The notes below the pieces were generated by a model, which ran no database searches, was not told the origin of the DNA, and saw only the letters and a program-made list of their open reading frames with translations. This document shows positions 47,201 through 58,985 of a stretch of DNA of 64,000 nucleotides, piece by piece. How positions within the stretch are numbered: position 1 is the first letter of the stretch; each line of letters starts with the position of its first letter. This stretch comes from Dromiciops gliroides (taxonomy: Eukaryota > Chordata > Mammalia > Microbiotheria > Microbiotheriidae), in the NCBI RefSeq assembly GCF_019393635.1, contig NC_057865.1:302913885-302977884 (forward strand), in the 5' to 3' direction. The position numbers and the translations under genes were made by a program.

Positions 47201-50200
47201 TCTTGCATCTTCTTTTGATATAATTGTAGCTCCATTTGGAACGAAGGCATACCCTCAATCGCATCTCGATAGGCTTCATATTTCTCAGTCACTTCAAGCT
47301 GAAAAGAAAAAGTACTTGCTAGAAACCACAGCTCAATCATCTTTTTGACATAAACGGTAGTAATGTCCACTTGTTTGCTTTTAAGTAATCTCTGTACTTG
47401 ACAACACAGAAGTCTATATGGAGCAATCCATTTTCTCAGTGAGAGCCCTTGTACTCTAAGTTATCCTTTTTAACTGCCAAAAGGTCATTGGCTCATACAT
47501 AACAACTGGAAGTAGCCACAACCTTAATAACTTAATTCACAGAGAATCTTCCACCTTGTTTCTGGCAATAGAATTAATCTCTATCCCAAACAAATCTAAC
47601 TGGAGATGTTAAAATACAGAACTGACTTGTTTCTTTTGTTTCTTCCAATAGCTGAGACTTGAGAGAAGCAGAGAAATGACTACATGGAGGGTCTAGATCA
47701 TCTATAATTGGAAAATTTCCCCGAATCAGTCGGGGGTTCAAGTAGACGGCTTCCATGGTTCTTCCCGGTGCTACGTCTGTGACTTGTTAAAAGATGCCCA
47801 TAAACCACTTTTGAGGTCAACAGAGGGGATAATATTCCAAAAAGGAATAACTGATATTATTCACCTTTGAAGTTTTGAGTTTCTGCACTGTCTCTTTCAT
47901 TTTCTCTTTATCGTTCTTTAACTTTTCTGGAGAGTCCACAATTTTTGTTTTCAAACTTTCCTGTTCTTCTTTCAGAGTAACCAATGACAATTTTAATTCA
48001 TTCTGTTGAGAAAGAATAGTAAAGCTTTAGATTTATTCAGAAGAGCACAATAATGAACCTCAAGAGTAAAGGTGGATAAATCACATCAACGGATGGTCAA
48101 TGTGCTAACACAAAGTCCAAGCTGCCGTTGGCAGTGAAGCATAAAGGCCACTGGACTGGGGCTGAGTCCTAGCCACAACCCGTCCCTCACTCAATGTGAG
48201 TCACATCATTGCAAAGTGGGGAGTACCCCTTTGAACCTCCTGCTCTTTTGTCCTCACAGAAGCAGAAGATGCTCAGGACAATGAGAAACCAGTGCACGAA
48301 GAATCTTTGAGAACAGAAAACACCACGTTCCTGGGACAAACCTAAAAAGCCTTTGTTTTGGTACTCCTCACAGAAAAACGAACTTGGAAGAGCCAGGAAA
48401 CTAAATGGTTAGCTGTTGTTTCCCCTGTAATACCAACTAATTTCAAAGCTGGTAAATGTGAAGGCCAACGCAAACCGCACCTACCATCATTCTTCCATTT
48501 CAAGAAGGCATCCTGGGCAAGTGGCTCTTCAACACAATTCCCTGGCTGGTACTTTCTTAACCATTCCCTCTTTCCCCTTCAGAACTTCATGTGTTATAAC
48601 CTCCCAGAGGGCAGGGACCATTTGTTGTTTTGCCTGTCTTTGTGTTCCCAGTGCTTAGCACAGTGCCCTTGACTTTCGTCTATGAGGAATAGGCATAGGC
48701 TCAGAGACCAATGACTTCCCCAAGGTCACACGGTGGCAGTATAAAGAGTAGAAATCAGAATGCCTAAGCTCTAGTTAAGTACTCTATTCATAAGATCATG
48801 ACTGTTGTCACTTTGTGGACCCAACCCTGTGCCTCAGACCAGGAAGTGTTTGCTGTCCAATGAAAGCTCCATTGTCCCTGCTTGGGGGCTGAGGTCTTAG
48901 GCCATTCACCAGCCCCAATGTTCCTCCATCTGACTCTAGGCTCACAGGTGGCAGTTCTAGTGAAACGGAAATGAATACAGATCTTTACCAGTCTTTTAGT
49001 GGTCTCAGCAAGGTCTAACTTCTTCTGGGAAATTCCTTCTTGAATTGTTGCCTAGGGCAGGAAACAGTCATTAAAAATTGCTTAATTGCCCAGAAAATAT
49101 TTTTAAACAAAATCTATCATTGGTATAAATGGAACAACTGAAGTGTTGTTTTTCCCGCCCCCCCCCCCCAACCAGCAGAAATCTGCAATCTCAGACAGGG
49201 CCCAGCTTTAACAATGCTCTAAGAGCACCCAGAGTGAGGGATGGGAGAGTTACTGGAAACACAAGGAATGTGCAAGTCCCAGTGGACCCACATGATCAGG
49301 CTCATGCTAACTCCTGTGTCTGACTATGAATTCATGAATTGAGGGCAGGGGGTATCTTAGAACCCTTACTGGTCATCTGAATGGGCACTCTATCTCCTAG
49401 CAGGGATGTCCATTTCAGGAAATGAGATCGTGTTTCTGAGCACAGTATGAAAATGAAGGGAGGGACATGTTCCTGAAAGTCATCCATAAAGTCACAAGAG
49501 AACATTATAATAAAAATGTATGATATTTTTAGAATTTATTTTTATATGTAAAAAAATATATAATATCTGATAAAATGAACCTTCCGCTTCAGGGCTATTA
49601 TTTGTCTAAAGAATTACTAGCGGGGCAGCTAGATGGCACAGTGGATAGAGCACTGGCCCTGGATTCAGGAGTACCTGAGTTCAAATCCGGCCTCAGACAC
49701 TTACCACTTACTAGCTGTGTGACCCTGGGCAGGTCACTTAACCCCAATTGCCTCACCAAAAAAAAAAAAAAAAAAAAAAGAATTACTAGCAGCTCTTGAG
49801 AAGCAGAGCAAGGACTGGGGAAACACTAGCCAATTCTTCCTCTTTGGCTCCTGCTCTAAACTCAGTCTGTGGACGTTACTGCCGCTGTTATGACAGTCAA
49901 AGAATGGTGAACCTGAAGGAGACCTGACTGCCCATCCCAGGGGTTTTAAAAAGTATTTTGCTAACTGTTAATCGAGTATAATTGGTTCCCTCTGTCATTC
50001 TGTAGATTTTATTTTACACATTAAAAAAATTTTAGGCTGTTCCAGATGCCAAAAAAATCTACAACACAAGAAAGGTTGATAGCTTTAACCACTCACTTGA
50101 CAGGAATTGCATTTTGCACCCATTTTATATTAGGAGGAAACTGAGGTCCGGAATGTGGAGGCCATGCGCCCCAAGCCCCAACCTCCAACCTCCATGCTCA

Positions 50201-53200
50201 GACAGCATTTTTAGCATCACATTTGATAAGATCATCTGCCTCAGGTTGCCTGAGAAACATCCCTGAATCCTCACACTGGCTTTGGGAGAGACCCTTGCCT
50301 TCTTCCCAGCCCCAAGGTACCTCCTTTTCCTTAGCTTCAGGCTGGGGGTTGGGGGAGACACTTGCCAGCACTATGCCTGACTCTAGGCACTGGACAAGAG
50401 CAGTTCCAGGGCTACTATGTCCAACCTTTATTTGGACAAGTGAAAGCAAACCGAACATCCCACATGCTCCCTCAGCCTAAACTTTAGAAGCTCCCGGAGG
50501 ACTGAAGGACATCGGGCCATACTGCTTTCTGACGAAACCCATTCAGGGCTTGTTGCAGCTCCTGGACGTCATCCAAGAGTTGCTTGAACTCAACTTGCTC
50601 TTCGGCTGGGACGGAGCTAGGAATGAAGAAAGAAAAATGACACCGTGATAACGCCCACCTCTGCCTTTCAGCGTCTGAGGAATGGCCGTCCCTCCACACG
50701 GTCATTTTACTTCTATATAGTGAAAACGGAATAGAATAAAAAGTGACTTGGCTTGAACTAGATCCCTGACTTCACTGGGAGGGATGAGGCGTTTCCTCAA
50801 TCGAGGCAGGCTGGGCCTTTGTGAACAATGGTTTTAGAGACACGGCTGCTTGGGCACTGGACCAGGGTCCCCCAGAGCATCAGAGAGGTGACCCAGAAGT
50901 TTTCCTGTCTTCTCACACCTTCTTCACCACCTATGTCCTCTGAGACCCAGTGACACAGGCCTCCTAGCTGTTCCTTGCCCAAGACCTTCCATCTCCCAAT
51001 TGTGCATCTCTCTGGCTGTCCCCTAGGCCTAGAATCCTCTCCAACCACATTCCTGCAGTCTTTCTTTATCCTCCTCAATACCCATGTCTTCTCTCTGCTA
51101 ACTACCTCTGATTTACCTTTCATCTACCTTATTTGCCCATAGTTCTTTACATGCTGTCTCCTCCATTATACTGTGAGCTCCCTAAAAGCTGGAACTATTT
51201 AAAAATAATTTTTTTTTTTTTGCCTTTCTCTGGATCCCCAATGCATACCACAATAACTGCAATAATTCCTGTTGACTCCCAGTAGTCCTATCCCTCGTAA
51301 CAATTAATTTCATAAAATTCTGAATTTAAGTTAAATTATTTGGGAGCATAGTTCCAAATGTCTTCTCATAATGGCAAGACCAATTCATAGCCCTGTCAAC
51401 AATTAATGTTGCTCTTTTCCAGTGATTGTTATTTTCCCATTTTAGTTGTTGTCATCACCGTTGCCAATCTGATGGGTATAAGTTGATCTAACTTTCATCT
51501 CCCTATCTAATTATTAGTGATGTGAAGCATGTCCCCTGACATAGTGGTTGCCAGCTTGGATTTCTTCCTTTTACAACTATCTCTTCATATCCTTGGACCA
51601 TTTATCAAGAGGGCTATTGTTCTTATAAATGTGACTAAGTTCCTTAAATATCTTGGAAATGAAGGCAATCCTGGGGACCCAACATTGACAGTGTAAGATC
51701 CCCATCACTTGTGCAGAAGGCTTCTACTTACTCAAGTTTCTCCAGCTTCATCAGTGCTTCCTGTTGTGCTGCATGGAGCTGCTGCATCTTGTCCATAGAG
51801 GATTTCTGAAAAAGCAATTTTATGAGCTTCTATCAGCCCCTTTCAATGTTACCTGGTACATACACACTCCAAAATATGGTCATCCGGTCCATTCGCAGCG
51901 CCCATCAGAAACGAGATCAAAGCCAGTAGGAGCTGGGAGCAGGACATTCTTGGTCACACAGAAATAATCTCGGGAGAAACACAAATACTGGATTTGCTTT
52001 TTATCTCCACCTGGGAATTTCCACTTCATCTTTTAGACCTGGCTCCAGGAGCACCTCCTGCAGCCTTAAGTTTTTTCTCCTGGTATTTCTCACAGCATTT
52101 GGTTCCTACCTCTTCTGTGTATTGATTTATATTCTATTTGTATTATTTTGTACTTGTCTATCTCCTCCACTTGATTTTAAGTTTTATGTGGGAGATGATT
52201 CTCCAGTCAACTTGCTATTTTTTTGTAGGTAAAAAATAAAATATAAATGGAATCTCTTGCTTCAAAGGGCATCTACAATTCAGGAAACACTTTTGGAAGA
52301 CTGATCCCCATATTAAGCCAAAAAATGATGTTTGATCTTACGTATTCCCATAAATATTTCATGTATATTTCTCGACGCGATTCTCGGAAGTGAATGAAGT
52401 TGATAATGGCACTTAAAAACCGACAGGTACGTTTTCCTTCTGAAATATAAGGTAAAATAATCTTAGCATAAATCTTGTTTTTACAGACATCAGAAGAGCC
52501 TAAAAGTGGGAATTTCCCAGTTGTTAGCAGAGCTTTTAAAATAAAGAATGATGAACCTTTCATTTAGTCAATAATTAACCTAGTTCCCAAACTAGCTTAG
52601 ATTCAACAACTGCTTTTTTTTTTAATTAAAATTTAATGATCAACTTGTGTAGACCTCTATGTACACAGTTACAGGGGTGATGTTGGAGTAAGAAGAGGAA
52701 TGGCATTTTTTTTTTAAGTGAATAAATTAGCCTACAGTAGTTTAAGTGGAATGGAAGAATGAAGGAAACCTTAACATCACAATATTTTTCTAAATTATAA
52801 TTTTCTATTAAATTAGTAACTATGATACAAGATATTATAAATAACATTACTAGAAATTTAGATGTGAGGCATATGTCTTTTGTCTAAAGCTTTATGTCCA
52901 TTCCCAGTGTCGTTTTCTAAGATAGTGGTCAGGTGCTCCACTCTATCAAATCAAAAAGCATTTTGTATAATAAGCACTTCCTATGTGTTAGGCCCTTCCT
53001 TCTGGAAGCTGAAGGAATTCCTCCACCTACATCCCATGGCAAACTGTCAGTGAAGGACCTTTCACCCCAAAGCACGGCCCTCCTCACTGGTGGCTGACTC
53101 TCCAATAATGCTATTTCAGAAAAGCCAGGCTTCCCTTCCCTCCACCCTCTCCTCCACAGGTTCTTCACCATCTGCCCTGCTGCCTGCCCTCCCACTAGAA

Positions 53201-56200
53201 TCACTTCTGCCCGTTTCTCCAAGAGTGGGAGTGTTCCATCTCTTCCCCATCTCTGTCAACTTCTGTGCCCCACCGTGGACCCCACTCCTCTTCGTGTGAG
53301 GTTTTGCTCATCAGAAGGCCTTAATAAATGCGCTCATTCATTGTTTCACTTTTATTTATCGAACAAGAACCAGACTTTTTCTTTATTAAACTAAGAAGTA
53401 CTGGTCTTGGGAACACAACAGGTGCTTCCTCCTGTTAATGTGGAAGGTTTTTCTTCTGAAGAGGTTAGTGAAGGTGCTACAAGATAAGATAACAGGTAGC
53501 CTGATTTATTATTCCATGTAAATGTAAATTTATTAATAGGAAGTTTCCTATGGCACTTCAGCATACCCAAGTAAACAATGTATTAGACTGAAGATAGATG
53601 TGGCCACGAATAAACATTTTAACTTACTTGGATACAGAATATCAGCAAATTCAAAATCATTCACCCGGCAGATGCGAAGAAAAGACTCCCTGTGGATTTG
53701 GATAAAACAAATGTGTTTTACTCCATTTTATAGGAAGAAACAAATGCAGACACTTGCTGATAAAAGTGGCCTAGAGCCTGCATTCTGCCTCCCCCACCCC
53801 CCAAGTCCTTGGGATGGTACCACCAGGCCCAGATGGTATAGACAGCTGCCTACACATGCTATAGGCAGATCTCTTGGTTCTCCTTTTCCCCCTTGGCATT
53901 ATTCATACAGCTCCGTATTTCTAGTCTTTGTATTTTCACCGAGGAAGAGGAATCAATAATGTCCTGGGCTCAAATGTGTTCTGACAATTTCTGGCTAGAA
54001 CCACAGGTACACAGCAACTTTTCTAGGCCATGGTTTCTTATTTGTGAAACAGAGAGGAAGCCAGGTGGCCCAGTGGATAGAGCACTATACCTGAGATCAA
54101 GAAGACTCAAGTTCAAATTCAGCCTCAGCTGACTGCCTCTCTCAGTCTTGGTTTCCCCATGTGTAAAAAGAGGACAATCATCACTTATACCTCCCAAAGT
54201 CAATATCATCATAAAATGACCTCATATTTTAGAAGCACTTTAAAGAAAACTTTATAAATGCTGGCTACTACTATTAAATAAAGTCATATACCCACTATAA
54301 CTAATGGTATGTAGTAAGAATAAAATGAGATAATATATATAAAGGGCGTTGCAAAATTTTCCATAATATTTATGGAGATTCATCATTGTGATGGTCCAAC
54401 AGAAGTACTGGAAGGCCAGTAAGCACTCACAGAGAATTTCAGTCCCAGCCCCTGGGACTATCATAACAGAAACACTTGACTGGAAGCAGGAAGCTCTCAG
54501 AGTCCCCGGCTCTTTCGCTACATGCCTGTGTAACTTTAAGCAAGACACTTTGTAAACCTCATCTTTTACCTTCCCCTGCCATTCAAAGCCACGTGACACC
54601 CACAGGGTGTTTACTGGTAGGCATTGGCTGACATTCTTCTTAGACAGTCAGCCTTTTTTTTTGGATGACAGCCACTCAAAGCACTATCCCAAACGTTTTA
54701 TCCTCTAGTTCTGCTGACTATACAAGTATTTAAGAACATCCAAGCTATCAGGGAGGTTTCCAAAACAGTAGGCATTGTTGACTGCAAGGCTACCACAGCG
54801 GAATAGATTCTGAAACTTGCCAACTGAAGCAGAAAGTATTCTTATAACCTGGAAGAAATGTCTCCCCCTCACAATGGAAGTTGTTTAATCTAACTACATT
54901 TTACTAGAATATGTTTTAAGTCATGAACATGAAAGTCCAAGTGGAAAAAGAAAAACAAAACCTTTCCAATGGGTTTTACTTTTCAAAGATTAAATTGAAA
55001 CTACAGGTAATTAAAAGTTAAAAACCCCAACAATTTTACTTACATATAAATAAACAAGTTACACAGTGGTAAGAAGCCTTCCATTATCTGTGGGTACATG
55101 ACGTCAACGTTCACTGGCATCTAAACACAGAAATGGAGGAAATGTCAGGAGGGTGAGAATGGTAGACAGACTCCCAAAGAGCTTCGATCATTGATCCCAG
55201 AACCTCAAGGTGAACAACCTTTGATTGACACCAACCCCAAATAAGAAGGCTTCAACGCCAGGGCTACATCCTTTCCAGGGCAGGAAGCAGGTCTGAGGGA
55301 GGAGTCAGTGAGTCCCTTTCCCCCATTCCAGGGAGCTACAGCACAAAGATTCTGCTTCATGCAAACTTTAGGCTTTAACTGGTGACATGGCATTTGATAG
55401 CCATCTATTTCCCTCTGGACACATATTATCCTAGGAGCCTTGACCAGGCATATTCTTCCAGAGGAAAGAGAGATCAGCTTAAATGAATCAGAATCAGTCA
55501 GTGAATAAAACATTTAATAAGCACCTAACTGTAGCCTAGGTATCATTCTTTTTTTTTTTAAATGATTTATTTATTGATGCCCTTTTTTTTTTTTTTTTGG
55601 TGAGGCAATTGGGGTTAAGTGACTTGCCCAGGGTCACACAGCTAGTAAGTGTCAAATGTCTAAGGCCGGATTTGAACTCAGGTACTCCTGACTCCAGGGC
55701 CAGTGCTCTATCCACTGTGCCACCTAGCTGCCCAACCTAGGTACCATTTGAAGTACTGAAGATACAAAGATGGGCAAAATACTGTCCCTGTTCTCAAGGA
55801 ATTCTGTAAGGGGTTGATAATCAAGAGAGGAATCAGAATTGGTTTAAAGACCTCAATCTCATTAGAATTGGCTCAAGGAGGGAATAATGTACACAGTCAA
55901 TTGGGTGGAGTAATCTCTCTAACCCTGCAGGAAAATAGGAGGGGAAGGGGATAAAGAGAGAGGGGCAAAAGAAGGAAGGGCAGAGTGGGGGAGGGAACAG
56001 ACAGAAGCAAATACCTTTTGAAGAGGGATAGGATGAAAGAAGATGGATAATAGAATAAATATCATGGGGTTGGGAATAGGATGGAAGGGAAACAGTTAAC
56101 AACAGTGATCATGAAAGAGAGAAAAGGGGGAAAAATTGTACAAAAAATATTTATAGCAACTCTTGGTGGAGGCTAAGAATTGAGAATCAAGGGAATGTCC

Positions 56201-58429
56201 ATTAGTTGAGGAATGATGGAAAAAGCTGTGTTATATGATTGTAGTGGAATGGTCTTGTGCTACAGGAAATGACAAACAGAATGATCCCCGAAAAACCTGG
56301 AAAGACTAATGAACATCGATGTATAGTGAAGTGAGCAGAGCTGGGAGGACATTGTGCATAGTGACAGCAGGATTGTTCAGTGAGCAATTGTGAATGACTT
56401 AACTACTCTCAGCAGTGCAATGATCCAAGACAATCCCAAGGAACAAATGAGGAAGCTTACTATGCACCCCCACAGAAAGAACTGATTAAAAAAAAAATAG
56501 ATAATCAAGAGAGGAAAGGCACTAGCATCAGGGAGATTTGGTAAAAGCTTCTTGTAGACGCTGAGAATTGAGGAAAGTCAGGGAAGTCAGGAGACAGAGA
56601 TGGAAAGGGAGAGAATTCCTAGCAAGAGGGACAATCAGTGAAAATATTTATAGTCAGGAGAGGAGATGAAGGGTCAGCTAGGTGGCTCAGTGGAAAGAGC
56701 ACAGGCCCTGGAGAAAAATTTGGAACTCAAAAATGCTTACAAAAATGAAAATAGTCACATTTCTGCAGCATTTTACATACACACTACTTGCCATCCATTA
56801 TCTCACGTGAGCCTCTAAGCAAACCCACCATGTAAAAAGCATCCAGCGGAATTCCATATACAATTTGTAGGGTTCTCAAGAAAATCTTGCGCAGGACTTC
56901 AGGCTGCAAAGAGAAAAAATATCTACCTTAAATATCCACCTTTCTAATATAAGAGAAACACCATCATTCTTATTACTGAAATAAAGATTGCATTATTTGA
57001 TGTTGATTGGTATATTTATAGAAAAGGATAAGAACCATTAAATTGCCCAATTCTATTCTACCTCAAATTTATTTTCACTTTTTCCAATTATAATATACTA
57101 CAGTACGGTGAACTCTCTATATAAAATAATGAGCATTAAAGACTTTGAATTATATTAGTTGCTTAAACTCAAATAAAGCAGCATCAGGAAAATCAATATA
57201 TTTAACTCCTTTAAAAACATCATATGAAGATAGCTACATTTTTCTCCACTAGGAGAAATAGGGAATAGGGTTAGTCTATTTGTTAGTCATACCAATTTAT
57301 AAAATGCAGCACCTCCAACAGGAAAGTCAAACATATTTTAAGAAGAGAGAACATAAGAAGTAGCTCAGGGATGTTTATACCAGTAGTTTATTTGGTGCCC
57401 TGTTTCTTCAACATCAAAACAAAGTTCAATAAGTCACATGGTAAGATACAGTCTGGAATTTGAGAAGAGGTAAAGAGATTTTTGTTCATTGAAAAAAGAT
57501 TAATCTAATTTCTAAAAGATTTAAGAGGGGCACGGGGCAGTGGATTGAGGGTGAAATTTGGTGTCTAAGGCACGAGTTCACGTCTAGCCTCTGACAAAGA
57601 CTAGCCGTATAACCGCGGGCAAGACACTTAAGGCGTCCCTGCCAGACACACGTTGGCTTTGAAAACCTGGAATCGCGTTATTTTGGGAAGCGTTTCCCGA
57701 TGACATCATCTTCATCTCGTTCTCTTGTCTGACACAAGAAAGGCCCCAAGTTGCTAAAGGAAAAGTTTTCTAAGCCCTTCTTCTGTGGCTGAAAACTACA
57801 TGAAATAAACCCCTTCAGGCCCAAGATAAGAAGAAGAATAGTTAGACTTCGCATGCTTGAAAACTTTAAAAAGGCTACTGTTTGAGGCAAACCGTTTCAT
57901 TTCCCAAATCTAATTGCCAGTGGGAATGGGGGAAATTTGCTCCATGAATCATTTCAATGTCATTGAAAAATAAACCATGTAAGGGAGGGCAGCTAGGGGG
58001 CGCAGTGGATAAAGCACCGGCCCTGGATTCAGGAGGACCTGAGTTCAAATCTGGCCTCAGACACTTGACACTTATTAGCTGTGTTATCCTGGGCAAGTCG
58101 ATTAACCCTCATTGCCCCGCAAAAAAAGTTAAACAAACAAATAAATAAACCATGTAGTGGAAAATATAGATTCTATCTATGAAAGTGACTGCTGTGTACT
58201 GAACAAGAGGAGAGCATTTTCTTTGGCTAATCTCAGCATAGCGTATGTCCACTTAGTTCCCCAAACATCATCACATTGCATGAACATACATCAACATACT
58301 TAGTACCTTTGGATTTGGAAAAATATCATTCTTGGAAAGGGTTTTGCCATCAGCCCCTGTCAGGATTGAATTCTGGACATGAGTCACAATCTCAGCTGGA
58401 CTCAGCCTGGGAAAAGACAGGGTTTCCAT
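38865..58429 (-). CDS. NUF2: NUF2, kinetochore protein Nuf2 (13 coding exons)
   Basis: Nuf2 is a subunit of the NDC80 complex (NDC80, NUF2, SPC24, SPC25), which couples the outer kinetochore to spindle microtubules. Coding exons, high to low coordinate: 58307-58429, 56829-56903, 55044-55120, 53628-53689, 52342-52439, 51732-51805, 50523-50616, 48989-49051, 47865-48002, 47158-47298, 45084-45259, 43636-43771, 38865-38990. They total 1383 nt (460 residues plus stop), and every junction is GT-AG and keeps frame. Residues 1 to about 145 (exons 2-6) are the calponin-homology microtubule-binding head; the rest is heptad-rich coiled coil that pairs with NDC80. Identification rests on close match to remembered human NUF2 in every exon, for example METLSFPR at the start and [12 protein letters not shown] in exon 12. 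The protein is 4 residues shorter than human and its last residues differ. It is the only host gene I recognise in the window. Confidence 0.97.
39540..39900. repeat. Imperfect tandem units of about 90 bp
   Basis: The landmark 'catagcaacccagcag' recurs at about 39613, 39707 and 39793, each followed by a C-rich ccaccccttggg-like segment. It lies in NUF2 intron 13 just upstream of L1 ORF1 sequence, so it may be an L1 5' UTR. Confidence 0.5.
39943..39990. repeat. (GA)n(CA)n simple repeat
   Basis: About 11 GA units, then CAGA and CA units. Confidence 0.93.
40331..40502 (+). mobile_element. CORE-SINE in L1 ORF1
   Basis: Complete copy with an (AAAT)n tail. Duplication aaaaaatagacccag on both sides. 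Confidence 0.9.
41982..42134 (+). mobile_element. CORE-SINE in L1 endonuclease sequence
   Basis: Complete copy; duplicated target aaaactatact. Confidence 0.9.
42463..42607 (+). mobile_element. CORE-SINE
   Basis: Complete copy; duplication agaagtcctaggtgg on both sides. Confidence 0.9.
42615..42800 (+). mobile_element. MIR-type SINE remnant
   Basis: ggtcaaatccagtctcag ... gcctcaggttctccaactgc ... ttataaaatgcttggcatggtgcctggc. Confidence 0.65.
43092..43192 (+). mobile_element. CORE-SINE, 5'-truncated
   Basis: Only the CORE and tail (gacacttgacacttactagctg ...), with about 30 A residues. Confidence 0.85.
43636..43771 (-). CDS. NUF2: NUF2 exon 13
   Basis: 136 nt, residues 374-419. It contains [20 protein letters not shown] and ends EKLKFQ. 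Donor GTGAGG. Confidence 0.95.
44169..44205. repeat. (CA)n microsatellite
   Basis: About 18 CA units in intron 12. Confidence 0.97.
45084..45259 (-). CDS. NUF2: NUF2 exon 12
   Basis: 176 nt, ending with two bases of codon 374. It contains SLEDQIES and [13 protein letters not shown]. The donor was chosen at GA|GTATGA because it restores GAG-GAA-TGC with exon 13 (human VIEDCNK, here VLEECNK). Confidence 0.95.
45826..46062 (+). mobile_element. SINE, second family, full length
   Basis: Best copy of this family: tcacttcagttgtatccaattctttgtgacccc ... gatattggagtggtttgctgc ... acacagctagtatgtgtctgaggcc, ending near cgccacctagg. Its 3' half resembles the reverse of the CORE-SINE end. Confidence 0.75.
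46184..46288 (+). mobile_element. CORE-SINE, 3'-truncated
   Basis: Head and the first part of CORE, ending at gtgtgaccgag where the GGAA repeat begins. Confidence 0.85.
46301..46386. repeat. (GGAA)n tetranucleotide repeat
   Basis: About 20 GGAA/AAGG units in NUF2 intron 11. Confidence 0.97.
47158..47298 (-). CDS. NUF2: NUF2 exon 11
   Basis: 141 nt, residues 269-315, [20 protein letters not shown] and on to [13 protein letters not shown]. Coiled coil. Donor GTTGGT. Confidence 0.94.
47865..48002 (-). CDS. NUF2: NUF2 exon 10
   Basis: 138 nt, residues 223-268. It contains [13 protein letters not shown], identical to human over this stretch, and ends QKLKTSK. Donor GTGAAT. Confidence 0.95.
48575..48670 (+). 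mobile_element. L2 LINE 3'-end remnant
   Basis: cctcccagagggcagggacca ... ccagtgcttagcacagtgccc, the standard L2 tail pattern. Confidence 0.6.
48989..49051 (-). CDS. NUF2: NUF2 exon 9
   Basis: 63 nt, residues 202-222, [20 protein letters not shown] then L. It corresponds to the human segment with EGNSQKKSNISEKTKRL. Acceptor CCCTAG, donor GTAAAG. Confidence 0.92.
49622..49779 (+). mobile_element. CORE-SINE
   Basis: Complete copy; duplication aagaattactagc on both sides. Confidence 0.9.
50523..50616 (-). CDS. NUF2: NUF2 exon 8
   Basis: 94 nt, ending at residue 201. It encodes [18 protein letters not shown] and then [14 protein letters not shown]. It is one residue shorter than human near the end. 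The donor GTATGG is weaker than those of the other exons. Confidence 0.9.
51320..51670 (-). mobile_element. Old L1 fragment (end of ORF2)
   Basis: Diverged copy of the ORF2 C-terminal region: tggcaagaccaattcatagcc ... gccaatctgatgggtata ... ccttggaccatttatcaag. Intron 7. Confidence 0.7.
51732..51805 (-). CDS. NUF2: NUF2 exon 7
   Basis: 74 nt. It encodes [20 protein letters not shown] and on to LEKL, the start of the coiled coil, plus two bases of the next codon. Donor GTAAGT. Confidence 0.94.
52342..52439 (-). CDS. NUF2: NUF2 exon 6
   Basis: 98 nt, through residue 145. It contains [13 protein letters not shown], one of the most conserved Nuf2 motifs and the end of the CH domain, then YMKYLWEY. 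Acceptor TTTCAG, donor GTAAGA. Confidence 0.95.
53628..53689 (-). CDS. NUF2: NUF2 exon 5
   Basis: 62 nt. It completes codon 92 and encodes [20 protein letters not shown]; the single last base A is carried into exon 6. Donor GTAAGT. Confidence 0.94.
54055..54270 (+). mobile_element. MIR-type SINE remnant
   Basis: gtggcccagtggatagagcac ... caagttcaaattcagcctcag ... ccatgtgtaaaaagaggac ... gcactttaaagaaaactttataaatgctgg. Nearly full length. Confidence 0.75.
55044..55120 (-). CDS. NUF2: NUF2 exon 4
   Basis: 77 nt, residues 67-91 plus two bases of codon 92. It reads [19 protein letters not shown], matching the human PVNSEVMYPHLMEGFLPF block. Donor GTAAGT is consensus. Confidence 0.95.
55570..55732 (-). 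mobile_element. CORE-SINE
   Basis: Complete antisense-oriented copy; duplicated target cctaggta(t/c)cat. Confidence 0.9.
55828..56490 (+). mobile_element. HAL1 3' portion (intron 3)
   Basis: Closely matches 14840-15490: attagaattggctcaaggag ... aaacctggaaagactaatgaa ... cccccacagaaagaactga, then an A run. It lacks the last 150 bp of the family. Confidence 0.8.
56671..56750 (+). mobile_element. SINE head joined to a HAL1 tail
   Basis: 42 bp of CORE-SINE 5' end (agctaggtggctcagtgg ... aggccctggag) runs directly into a HAL1 3'-end sequence (aaaaatttggaactc ... atgcttac). Confidence 0.6.
56829..56903 (-). CDS. NUF2: NUF2 exon 3
   Basis: 75 nt, phase 0 to 0, residues 42-66, [18 protein letters not shown] and on to DAFYM. 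CH-domain core. Acceptor ...TTTGCAG, donor GTGGGT. Confidence 0.95.
57525..57650 (+). mobile_element. MIR/Mar-type SINE remnant
   Basis: ggggcagtggattgagg ... cacgagttcacgtctagcctctg ... agccgtataaccgcgggcaag. Diverged. Confidence 0.6.
57985..58128 (+). mobile_element. CORE-SINE
   Basis: Complete copy; duplication aaataaaccatgtaa on both sides. Lies 180 bp downstream of NUF2 exon 2 in intron 2. Confidence 0.9.
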
Positions 58430-58441
58430 GTTGGGGCCCTC
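58307..58441 (-). CDS. NUF2: NUF2 exon 2 (start codon)
   Basis: The acceptor follows a long pyrimidine tract (58442-58470). Twelve nt of 5' UTR precede the ATG at 58429. It encodes residues 1-41, starting [15 protein letters not shown] and ending NDIFPNPK, then donor GTACTAAG. This start matches the human N-terminus, the first part of the CH domain. Confidence 0.95.
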
Positions 58442-58872
58442 CTGTCAGTGATAGGGGAAAAAAAAAAAACAACTTATATTAGAAAGCAATTGATAATTAA
58501 CAGCACGTCTCAATGGTTTTAGGGGTCACTTGGAAGCTAAGATAGGGATGCACAGAGCAGTGCACCCGAGGAAGCATCTGTATCTATCAAATCAATCACA
58601 TCTATCTATGTGCATCTACATACATATACACCCATTTCTGCCCTGGCTGAACTTTGTGCAAAAGAAAAAGGAAAGAAAAGAAAAAAGGGAAGGGCTTGGG
58701 GTGGAGTATAATATTTATTATCAGAAGAATCTTGTGTAGAGAAAACATAAAAGGGTGATTTAAACTTGGCCACATTCACTCACCTAGAGCAAGGTCAGAG
58801 GAGGGAGCAACACAATGAGCATGGTTTAGATCATTGTTGAAGATAGTGAAGATAATAAAGGGTTGAAAAATA

Positions 58873-58985
58873 CAGCAGCTGTTCCATCAGTCACATCTAA
58901 GTCTTTGTGACCCATGGACCAGTGTCCATGGGATTCTCTTTGCAAAGATTTGAAGTGGTACACCATTTCTTTCTCCAGTAGCTTC
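58873..58985 (+). mobile_element. SINE, second family, partial
   Basis: ccatcagtcacatctaagtctttgtgaccc ... tctttgcaaagatttgaagtggta. 5' half only. Confidence 0.55.
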
